64,000 bases of DNA from Globodera rostochiensis (lineage: Eukaryota > Nematoda > Chromadorea > Rhabditida > Heteroderidae): contig JAEVLN010000018.1 in the NCBI GenBank assembly GCA_018350325.1, forward strand, positions 1,554,185 through 1,618,184, read 5' to 3'. Numbering within the stretch: the first letter of the stretch is position 1; every line of letters starts with the position of its first letter. Positions 25,575 to 37,500 of the stretch are shown piece after piece. The translations under genes and the position numbers were made by a program. Under the pieces are notes generated by a model. The model was not told where the DNA came from. It made no database searches and was given only the letters and a program-made list of their open reading frames with translations.

Positions 25575-28500
25575 GAATTTTGAACTGTGACATAATGAAT
25601 CTTAAAAATGGATTGAATAATGCCATTCGGCGATCCATAAAGGAAAATTTATGGCTTGACCGGTAAAAATTTTTTATATGCGTTTTAAAATTTTATTTAA
25701 GTGCGATCGTTTGGCGACGAAGAAAAGGATGATTGAAATGAAGAAAAAAACAATAATAATAATAATAATTAAAACAAAAATAATATGAAGGACGAAAGTT
25801 TCCTTAGGCATTTGCCACTTCATTACAACAAGTGAACAGATACCATGCCGAATTAACGGAGAAAGCAACGAAACAAGTATTATTTAAAAAAATGATTATC
25901 TAATAATTCGCCAATATAATTTAATTTAAAACAAATTTTTTTGTTATTATTTAACTTTTCCAATTTAAAAAGCAAACGATATTATTAAAACAATTTCTAA
26001 AATAGGTATTTCATTTCTTATTGTAATTAAGTCAAGCTAACACGAATGATCACTGAATAATTATTTTACAATTCTTTACATTATAAAACAAATAAATTTA
26101 TATTTCAATTAATAAAGAACAGTAGCAGGAGTATCAGGCCCAATTTTTGGGTGTAAAATTTACACCAGGAAGCGGGGACAAGTGAGTCCCCAGCCCCCAC
26201 CCTTTTTCCCTTCCCTTCACATTCGCACAGGGGAGGTCGGCCGCACACACGTGCGCGGGGGTCGGTCGCACACACGTGCGCGGGGGGAAGGTACAACCAC
26301 GCGTGAGGGATTTGCGCGCCGGAAAGGAAGAAGAGGGGGCGCGCATTTGATTTCATGTAAAAAATATTAAATGAAAATATGCGGCAGATTTTTGAAATTA
26401 TTATTGTAAGACAAAATACGAAACTGTTTTTTAAAACGACCTATTTTACAAGCAATATCGTTTTTTAATAACCACGTAAAATAATCATTATAAACATTAA
26501 ACCAATAGAAGATTTAAAAATTTTACAAAAATATCATATATATTATGGAGAAGGCCGTTAATAACATTGCGCCATATAAAAAAATGTTTATTTAGCCAAA
26601 ATCATTCGAGACGTTTTTAAAGCGACAAATTTGTTGGAAAAAAACACCAGTGTAATTTCCAAAGCAACAATAACATTTATCAACAAATATAAAAAAAACA
26701 CAAAACAAATTATCCACAAAACCCCCCCCCCCCCCCGATAAATTACGTAAATGAGGGTCGAAACGAATCTCGACACGATCTCCCGGTGACAGAAGGCTTA
26801 CCGCTGGGAACATTCGCGCATCAACAGGCGCCACAAGCTGTTCTCCTTTAAAAGTTTATCAAAAAAAAATATTATCGCGAAAAAAACCCAGTCTTTCGCG
26901 GTTCAGAAAGAAGTTCACAAGCCCACTCTTTTTGTCCCAAGAACAGGCGATCGTGTCCCCCGCCGAAAACGGCGGAATCTTCTGTACCAACTCTCCCTCG
27001 CGGAGAAGCTCGCCACTTCCTTCAACCCCATACGAGGACGTCGTCCACCCTACCACACCGGAATTTTCATTCCTTGGAACGAAACCAACGCAAATGCTGC
27101 TTAAAATTAAAATTTTGAGACAAAAAAATTTTATTTTTTATACCCGTTATTACGCAGCAGACTGGTTTCAAAATATGACTCTTCTTTGTGGCGGACAAAC
27201 GTTTTCGGTTCTGAACAAAAAAAACATTAAAAACTATATCCTACAAACATTAAATAACACACCATAATAAAAACCCTCGTGTTCGACAATAAACGTTTCA
27301 GCCCGTTTCACAAATAAATCGTCGGCCATTTAGACACACCAGAAAAAATGGGCAATAAGGGCTGATTTTAGCCACGTATACACCTCCATTATATTGCAAA
27401 AATGTATTGTAACGTTAGAAGTTTTTTTACAAATAAAAAAAAGCAAAGCAAGATGCAATAAAATAATAAATAAACACCATTATATAATTTAAGAGAATTT
27501 GGCATTAAAACAAAACAGCTCAATGGTTTTTATGGAATCGTGCGAAACGATGTTGAAAGCCCAACAACAATTAAGCAATATATAGCCGACGGAAACTGGC
27601 CAGAAGCATCTGTTGAAAGTTATGAAAAGTTGTCTTTATTTTAATAAAAATCCAACCATAAAATTAAGAGAATTTTGGCGCATGATTGAGAAAAAAGACG
27701 AAATATTTTCTTACGCTCAAGAGCTAAAACCTAAAGATGAAGATAAAGAATGGAAAACGCCTCTAGGGTGTATACTAGAACACCAAATAATGGAACAGCC
27801 GGACGGATTTGGTTGCCCTGTTGAAGGGATAACAAATTTCTATGTCTATCTGAGGCGGCGTATGGCATTTTTTCCACCGCACACAGAAAACGCAGAATTA
27901 TTTTCAATAAATATTCTCCTACCTAAAAAAGGACCGGGAAAGACAATATGGTTTTTAAATAACTAGAAATTTATTTTGTAACTCAATTTAGGTACAGTAT
28001 TCCCGCCGCAGATTTTCAAAAATTTAAAAATCTTGCCGCATTAGTATTTATTGAAGAATTTTCAAGTAATGACGAATATCTTCGCAAAAAATTTCTACTG
28101 ATACATCCGAAAATTTTGAAAGAAAATAACATACTCTATGTTATAACGGTAATTTCGCATAAAAAAAAAGAAAAAGTTAAGCCATTTTTTGTAGGCCCAG
28201 GAGCAAGGGGAAGGAATACTAACACTTCCCGGTTCGATCCATTTTGGATTTAGCACGGTATACGGTTGGGAAATAATAATTATTTTTCACGATTAGGGCG
28301 TAAATTGTGCCATAGCATGGAATCTCGGTCCAAAATCCTGGGTTGCTTATGGTCTTGACACACGCGACGACTATGAAGCATTTCGATATGCATCATTTGA
28401 CACGTTCGAATTGGCAAAACTTCAAGCTGCTAAACAATATGGAGGCGGAGGAAGTGACGAGTTACAAAGATCTGAAAAAGCCTGGACAGAAGTACATAAA

Positions 28501-31500
28501 GAATATGTTTTTTACAAAGACGGCTTTGATCCAATATACCCAAAGCATCAACCCAGATTAGAAGAAATTGGGAAAATAAACCCTAAAAAATATATACAGA
28601 TCGAAGGGGCTTGGTTCAGAAGTGCGGAAGCAACAGCAAATTCAATTCGATACCGCTGTTGTACCTGTCGAGTTTCAACCTATTTAAACTATAGAACATT
28701 ACATTATTCAGACCCTAAACCCCATCATGGTGACCAGCCACATAACTATATACCAGATTCGAGAATTATTAACCTTCCATTCGATGTGACTTTTTAAAAA
28801 AATGTTGTTTTTCCTCACTGTTGATAAAGAACACTATAGAAAATTTTCTTTTATTTTCATTTATTTAATATAAAAATTTTATTTAAAAGAAATATCGATT
28901 TAAATAATTTTCATTAAATATAAATTCAACATTGTCGGTTAATCGGTTTTTACCATCCGCCAGCCACCGGGCGAAGCCCGACGGCTGGGGGCAGAGGGAT
29001 TTGCCCTCACCCAATTCTCCAGCCATCGGGCGAAGGCCCGGCGCGAGGGGGCAAAAGGGGAGTCTTCCCCCGTACCATCCTCCAGCCATCGGGCGAAGGC
29101 CCGGCGACAGGGGGCAGAGGGGTCTGCCCCTTCCCAGCTTCTAGCCACCGGGCGAAGGCCCGGCGACAGGGGTTTCCCATCTTCCAGCCACCGGGCCTTC
29201 GCCCGGTGGCTGGATTTTTGAAAATATTGATATTAGTTGAGCTTCCGTCTGTATTGGCACAAAACCCTTATCGCGCCAATGCTTCTTTTTATATGAAAAC
29301 CACAATGTAATCCTCAAAGCCCTCACATTTCCGGCACGCAATTTCGGGTGAAATTTCCCCGGTTATTCTGATAATAATTCCCCTATTTTGATGCGTTTTC
29401 TCGATAATGACGAAGTATATGATAGATGAACACGGATTGAAGAAGAAAAGCTATTAGTTGGTGATGAATGCGAGACATACATTTTTGTTGTCTGTTCGAG
29501 ATTAACGCCCAGATAAAAGTAACGCGGATTGAATATACTAAAAACACCGAATCAAAAGTAATAATGCCGAAAGCTCCTAAAAAAAATACACCGAAAAATA
29601 ATTTGTTTAAAAATATTCGAAAAATCAGCGTTTCTTGTACACCGGTGCCAAAAAAAAGGATACATCTCCGCCTTACAAGGCTGTTAAACACAAATGTTTC
29701 TTTAAAATTGAATGATTTCTGGCGAAAATGTCATCAAATTCTTCTGATGATAAACCATTGGTTCTTTAGAGGTAAAAGGAAAAAATAAATCATGCGGATT
29801 AAAAATTTAAGGAAAATTGCCGACAAATAAAATTAAATTCTGTTGGTGCGAGGATGACACTGTTTGGGCCCAGTGTACACCATATGAAATAGAATTACAT
29901 CGAGGACATTTTTCACACCCATATTCGATGAAACGTCTTATACAAAGTGTCGCCCATGAAGCTTCACATCTTGCCGTGTTCCACATTGATAGGTTAAAAT
30001 GGCCAAGAAGAACCGATCACGGACCGAATTTCTTAGCCTATACGAAAAAAATTCTTAGAGAGACAGCAGGTACTATAGACCCAAACGAGGATACAATATT
30101 GTAACACATTTATATGTCCACGACTTCTTAAATAATACGAGAATAAATAAAGATTTCTACTTTTAGATAATAATATCTGTTAAAAATATTAAAAAAATTT
30201 TTGTTTGCTCTCTTTATCGGTCTAAAAATTCCACAATATTTTACACTATTTTGAAACAGCTGCTCCATTTTGCATCTGTCAATCACCCGTCCACCTTCCC
30301 CGTTTGGAGGCCATTTATTTCGGATCGCTGGCATCAATCATCGGTAACTTTCGCTTTTTAAATTTCATTTTCCGCGCATGACAGGTGGGCAATTCCGCAC
30401 ATCAACCACTATTATTCAAAGTTTCGGTCCTTATTCTGCAGAGTGCCAGTCACTAAACGGCAATTTCGCAATAGCCAGTCCATTCGTTCCTTCGCACGAT
30501 CATGCCCCTCTCCTCCGTGCTAGTTTGAGCCACTTTTCGGCACATCAATCATCTTCGTTCAAAGTTTTGGTCTTTTCTTGTGCCAGTCACCAAACGGCAC
30601 TTTCGCAATAGGCGTGGTCCGCCTACTTCGTCATTCCGGTCATTTTCCATTAATAATTCCCCACTCCGCTCTCCCTCCGCAAATTAAAATTTCATTTAGT
30701 TTATTCTGTAATGCCGAAGAAAAACTTTCTCGACACCCCTCCAAATATTAGGAAAGCCCGTAATATAAAAAATTATTTTAAACAAACTCCGGCCCTGGAC
30801 GACATCAAATATTATGAGGAGATTTCGCACAACGTTAAAGAATATGATAACTTCGGCATTAAAAAACACGTCACTCGTTTTTATTTCAAGAAACCTCCAG
30901 ATGTCACCGCAGTTGAAGCCTTCAAGCAAACCATTCAAAAACTAATAGATGAGGGGTGTAAAACGGAAGACAAAATTGAAAAAATTTCTCTAAACCTGTA
31001 CATTAAGGAGATTACGGACCCGATCATCATCCCCCCTAGACCAAAACACCAAAACACGCCGGAACTAGTCCTGAATGAGCTAATGAAGTTGGACCGATCG
31101 TACAAAGAAATAAATTTGTTCGAACAGGAGGTCTCCTTCATTGTTACCACCTATTGTTCCTCTGCAACTGGTGAAAAATAAAAATAAAACCCAAAACATA
31201 AAAAACTTATTATCTTTAGGTCTATCTGTCTCCGCCCAATGAACTTTTTTCTTTCGAATAAATATTGATTTATTATGTTCTCTTATTTTATTTTGTTTCC
31301 TTTGCAGCGATATATCGTTCTTGCCCATTAAAGTTTTTTTCTAACCATATTTTCAGCTAAAATGGCCTCATCAAACCTTTTTCTTAAAGCTATCAATGAC
31401 ATTTGCAAGGAAGACGGAGTAAGAGAATTGGGGACGATTTTAGCACCAAAGGGAAAGCTTAGTTTGTTCTACGCTTTGGAGCTTGCCCGAAATTACCAAA

Positions 31501-34500
31501 TGATTGGCAATGAGAATACCAACGACAAGTTTCGGTATTTGATGAAACAAGAGAAAAAACAACAGGAAACGGTCTCAGAATTGATGCGAAAACTGGAGCT
31601 CGATGGAAATGAAAAAAAATATGGAATTGAGAAACTCGAGTCGGTACAAGCTTTTTGGGATACTGCTTTCCCGGGCATGTTCAGGATTGTCGCGTTTGAT
31701 GTGGTAGGGTGCAAAATTTTTACAAAGCTTTTTTTACGTACCTCCATTCAGAGAGCCGGTCTTAAACCAATTTTCAAAGGGAAAGGAGTGCGAAAGTATG
31801 AAGTCTGTGTGATTGCGAACAAAGGGCATTGGGATGGGATAAAAAGCGCGAAGCGGTTTTTTAATGTTCGGAATTATTGTGTGAGCTGCGAGGTGTCCTA
31901 TGATCGGCCAGAACGACATAGCATTGAGTGTAGGGAGAGATGCAAATACTGTTGTAGGGTGGGTATAGGTTTCCCGTGTGTGAAAGAATCGGGTGTGGAG
32001 TTAAAATGCGGAGATTGTAACAGAGATTTTTACAATTCGGAATGTTTTGAAGCACATAAAAAACAGGCGTGCAAAGAGTACAAAAAATGTAAAAAATGTG
32101 GAGAAGTTTCCCAAACGCGCTCTAAACACGTTTGCGGTAGGAATCAGTTGAACTATTTTAAATATTTTTTAAATTTAGGAGGGAAGTTCTGCAAATTGTG
32201 TAAAATTTATCACCAGGGAAGACAATGCCACATTCAGAAAATTCGACAGAAGCAGATTTTGCCGAGATATCGGATAGTCGCGTATGATATGGAAACAACT
32301 GCAAATGAGGCGGGGGAGCATATTCCAAATTTGATCAGTGCCATTGTGACTTGCAGCGAATGTGAAGGGCAAAAGAAGAATACTTGTGGTCTTTGTGTAA
32401 CGGGGCCGAGAATGCACACTTGGTCTGCCGCGGAAGGGACAGATCCTTTGAATGATTTTATTGATTGGATTTTGGGGTTCAGAAAAGAGGAAACGATTGC
32501 TTTCGCACACTACGCCGGTAAAATAAATCTTGAATTTTTCCCGAGAATTATTTAATTTCAAGGTCGTTACGATTCGCACTTTGTTTTAACCGGTCTGGTA
32601 GAAAAAGGATATTCCTCGCAAGTGTCGATGAACGACTTGAAAATTTATCAGATTCGATTGGTCAAGTTATATTTTCGCGATTTTTGGATGTTAAGTCAGA
32701 ACAAGCTTGCCGATTTGCCCAAGACTTTGGACCTTAGGATACCTGCAAAACTTTATTTTCCCCATAAATACAACAAGAATGCAAACTTCGGGATCAGACT
32801 CCCCCACCTCCCCCCTATTGAAGAATATTGTCCCGGAACTATGTCAGAAGCCGGATATGAAAAATTCGTTGTCTGGTACGAGGAAAACAAAAATTCGGAA
32901 TTCGAACTCGGTAAATGCACAAATAAAATCAAAATCATTTTTTTTTTAGGCGAACAACTTAAAATTTACTGCGAAAACGATGTAAAAATACTTATGGCGG
33001 CGATTCTAAAGTTTAGAAGATTGTTTTTGGATATTACAAAGGACACTGAGACGCCAAATGGTTTTGACATATTGAAGAGCAACATTACGATCGCGAGTAC
33101 GGCAATGGGCATATTTCGTGCAAAATTTTTGAAGGAAAGGCACATCCCGATAGTCTCAGAGGGTGGTTATGAGAAGGCGGATAATCAGAGTGTGATAGCG
33201 GAAAGTATTTTGAATGGTTAGCGCATAGGGATGGAGTGAAAGTCCGGCATGCGTGTAACGGAGGAGAGGTTCAATTTGGGGGGTACAAAGTGGACTGTGT
33301 GATTGGGGAGCAGAAAAAGATCGTCGAATTCCAAGGCTGTGCATTTCATGGGTGCCCGCGTTGTTACAGGCCTTGGACTAAAAGCCCCGATGGGAAATCG
33401 ATGGAAGAAAAACTGCTTAGAACGGAGATGAAAATGGACAATCTGAGGGAACTTTGCAAAAGTTTCTCGGTAGAGGAAGTTTGGGTAAGTGTTTATTAGG
33501 CATTGCTTAAGAAACAGCTACCCTAGACATAAATTTTTTGTGTCTGGGTAGGTTTTTAAAGTTAACTTTTTTAATAAAAGCTAACTTGGATACATTTTTT
33601 AGTTAACTCGTAAATTTATTTCACACATCTAATCGGAAAAATTTATAGGAATGTGACGTTAGGGCGGAATTAAGGCGAATAGGGAGATGAAGAAGTTTTT
33701 CGAAAGTGTGCCCGACAAAGGTCCCATAAATCCGAGAGATGCGTACGGGGGTGGGAGAACCATGCCCTTTTGTCTTTATGCAGTCGGAAGAAGAGGAGAT
33801 TTCGATGTTTGATATAATCTCGTTGTATCCAGCGGTAAATTATGAGACGCCGTACCCCGTTGGAGTGCCAAAAATTGTGAAACGCGATGAAGATGTGCTT
33901 TGGTATAAAATTTTTTTTCATCGTCATAAAAAACTGTCAAATTTTTAAGGACTGAGCCAGATGATGTGCCTTACGATGGTTTGTTAAAAGTGAAAGTCAT
34001 TTCACCGAAGAAATTAAAGTAACCGCTTCTGCCTGTGCATCTGGACGATATGCTTCTTTTCCCGAATTGCGGTAAATGTGCGAAGAATGAAAAAAAGGAC
34101 TTTCTAATGTTGAAAGATGTGAAGAAATGTAGGCATAGCTCCGAGGAGAGGGCAATATTGGGCACATTTACGTCTATTGAGTTGAAGAAGGCTTTGGAGT
34201 TGGGCTACCGAGTGATACATTTTTACAGGGCGTATCATTTTGAGGCGTTTGACACACAGTTGTTCAAAGGCTACGTGAGGATGTTCTTAAAGATAAAGGT
34301 GGAAGCGTCCGGATGGCCTGCCGAAGTGAAGACGGAAGAAGAGAAAAGGGTTTTCATTGCGATGTATAAGGCGAAATATGATATTGTTTTGAACTACAAC
34401 AATATCTGCTTCAACCCGGGCTTGAGGCTAATAGCGAAATTGGGCTTAAATTCCTTATGGGGAAAATTTTCGATGAGGAATAATCTGAGTGAGCATAAAA

Positions 34501-37500
34501 TATTAAAAAGTATGGAGGAGTGGCAGAAGATTTTGCAAGACGACAAGCTCGAGACGTCGGAGCCCATTATGTTAAAGGATAAAAAGACTATGCGAGTATC
34601 GATAAAGAAGAAGGAGGCTTTTGTAGTCGAGCATCGGGTCTCAAATATTATTCTCTCTTTGTGGTTAGTTGAAACTATTTTCGTCAAAAATTTTCTAGTT
34701 TTAGGACAACAAGTGCTGCGAGGATTAAATTGTACGAATATATGGAGCAGGTGTATAGGACCAAGGGGTGCAAATTACTATACTGCGACACGGATTCTTT
34801 AATTTTCACACACCCGAGGGGTGTTTGTCCACTAAAAGAGGGGAAATTTTTAGGGTAAGAACCAAACCACAAATATTTAATAACATTTAAATTAAGAGAA
34901 ATGACTCGGGAGTATGCGGACAACGAAATTTTAGAGTTCGTTTCTGGAGGTCCAAAGCAGTATTCTTTGAAGCTGAGAAGTAAAACGAATGGGAAAGTTT
35001 GGCAAAAGACGAAAATAAGAGGGATTACGCAGACGTTTAACAATAAAATTGATTTTGAGGAGCTGAAAAGCATGATTTTGGAATACAAGGAAGGAGAAAC
35101 AATGACGTTCCACTACCCGGGGAAATTCGGCCCGAAGCGCGATGGGCGGATCATCTCAGAGGATTTGGCAAAGGATTATAAACCGGTTCAGAAGAAGGGA
35201 ATTATTGATCAGGAGTGGAACGTTTTACCTTTTGGATATTTTTGAATAAAGTTTTTAAATATGTGTCAATGTTTATTTTTTCATTTGTTTGTCTTACACT
35301 ATATAAATACCTCATTAAATTAACTTCCATTTTTTATTTTTCAATTTAGCAAAAAATGTCATAATCCGTTGAAGCGAGAAAGGAGGTGCGGCGCGCGAGA
35401 AACGTGCGCAATTTTTTGAAAAGATTTATTTTTGTAATTTAAAAAGGTATAAATAGAAGGGGTTGAAGTAATAAATTAAAATGGAAATGCGAAACGTTAT
35501 CGAATTCCGTGAACAATGCATCAACTTAATAGGTCTAATTAAAAATTATGGGTGCAAACTCATAATAGTTTACGATCCCATGGATTTCCAAAGATTGTTC
35601 TTAGACCAAAAAATCGAAATTTATGAACTAGTCAAATATAAAGAAGCAACAATTATTGCATACAGAGAAAAGAAAGTATAAATACAAGAAAATAATATAA
35701 AAATAAGAAAAAATGGAGCAAAAAGCAAGAGGAAGACCTAAAAAGGATATCAAAAATATTGTTGTAAAAAATAAAGAAGAAAATAAAATAAACGAAGAAA
35801 CGAAACTAAAGGAAGAAAAGAAACTAAAGGAAGACGAGAAAAAATATTCAAAAATACGAACAATTAATATTTATTATAACCAATGTAATATCTATATATA
35901 AAGAATAAAAAGCAAAACGAACATGACAAATGTGTACTATTTAATGGGAAAAGTATAAAAGAAATACAAATAAAAAATAAATACAAAATGAATCAAAAAC
36001 AATTTGACAAAAAGGATAAAGCAGCAGAAATGCTGTTAGATTCTTCAAAAAGCGAAATAGAAAGGTTATGGGGGGAAATTACCTCGTTAACAGTTGAAGC
36101 CGACGATTATGCAAGATCGGCTAGGGGTGCTTTATCAAGTGCGGTAGAAGGTAGAAAAAAAGCGCCAAATGTCCCGGAGGTACAAGAATGGTTTCTCAAA
36201 CTTTCTGACTCAATTTGGGAAATATACTCTGTGAAAGACAAAATAACCGAAGAGATGGGCAGGGCGGAAACGGTCTTGCGCGAAATTCAGGAGTGTTCTG
36301 ATTTTAATAGGGCGCGGGAACTCGAGGGAAAAATGTTTAAACGGAAAGGTCTAACAAAAAATCTTGGTATAGAAATTGAGCGAATTCATTCGCGGGTTCT
36401 GAGTTTGGAAAATTGGGTTCATGTGGAGGTTTTACGGTCTATAGATATCTAGTAATCTTAATCTAGAAACTGTATATGCTGTTGGAAGTGGGCGAAATTC
36501 TAACAGGTGAAACACGAATAGGTGAAACCAGGTAAAAGTTCTTTAAGATAGTGTGTGCATGTTTTATGATGGGGTATGTAAAATGTCAACGTTATACGGA
36601 ACAAATAACAAAATGTTCTCCTTTCCGAACCTAGTGTTTGTAAAAATTTCGACATTCGGGCATAAGCGTGTTGGTCTCAATTAAAGATGGAAAGGGGTAG
36701 CCCCTATGACCACACCGTTTCGTCGTTCACCCCACGGTTTGAAGGGTTTGTTCGGAATACCATATGGGCATGGGTTTTTGTTTGTTATTAATCCAAAATA
36801 AATTTCTTACTTTGATGAGAAGGTATAAAAGAATATAATTATTGCCTAATTAAATAAGATAATAAAAAATTGAATTAAAAAATAATAAATGTTGTTTTTA
36901 GTTTTATTTTTAATTTTAATGCCCGTTTTTGAAGGATGTATTTGCCTTACAAAAGAAGAAATACAACAAATGGATTCCGCCCGGAGATCAATAGAAAAAT
37001 CTGTTGAAGAGGTTGGAAGACTGGTCAGAGAAGCTCGTGACTTTGACATAACGTCAAGAACTATAATTATTGATGCTCAAAGAAATATGAGAAGAGGGCC
37101 AAATAATGAGGGCAGAAAAATGTGGTTCGGCAGGCTTAAGGAGGGAGTGGATAAAGTACTTAGTATAACAAACAATGTTAATGGTGAATCAGTTAAAATA
37201 GAAAAAATAGAGAATGAAATGGAGAAATGCTTAGACCGAAAAGACCTAACTAAATGTAGGGAACTGGCGGACGAGGCAAAAACAATTTTAGATACGGTTA
37301 AACAATATAGAAAAAAGGTTGGAGAAGTCTTTCGTGCCGCCTACACACCTTCGGATCTGGGGATAGCAGAATTAGCAAATAAAATCCTTAGGAATGGGGG
37401 GGCGACTCAGAGAGAGAGAAATAATAGGCCGAGACCGGTACCTACTCCTCCTGGTCAAGCCGAATATGTATATGATGAATTTAATACTGGGGATTAATTT

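Noticed and set aside
26105..26370. Several overlapping open frames rich in Pro, Arg and Cys
   Set aside because: They lie in the GC-rich terminal repeat and recur identically at 39479-39802 on the other strand.
28883..29148. Three overlapping ~70-codon frames
   Set aside because: They follow the minisatellite period on both strands and have no independent coding signal.
29383..29691. 102-codon hydrophobic minus-strand frame
   Set aside because: It is the complement of the SprT-like exon, whose splice and zinc motif support the plus strand.
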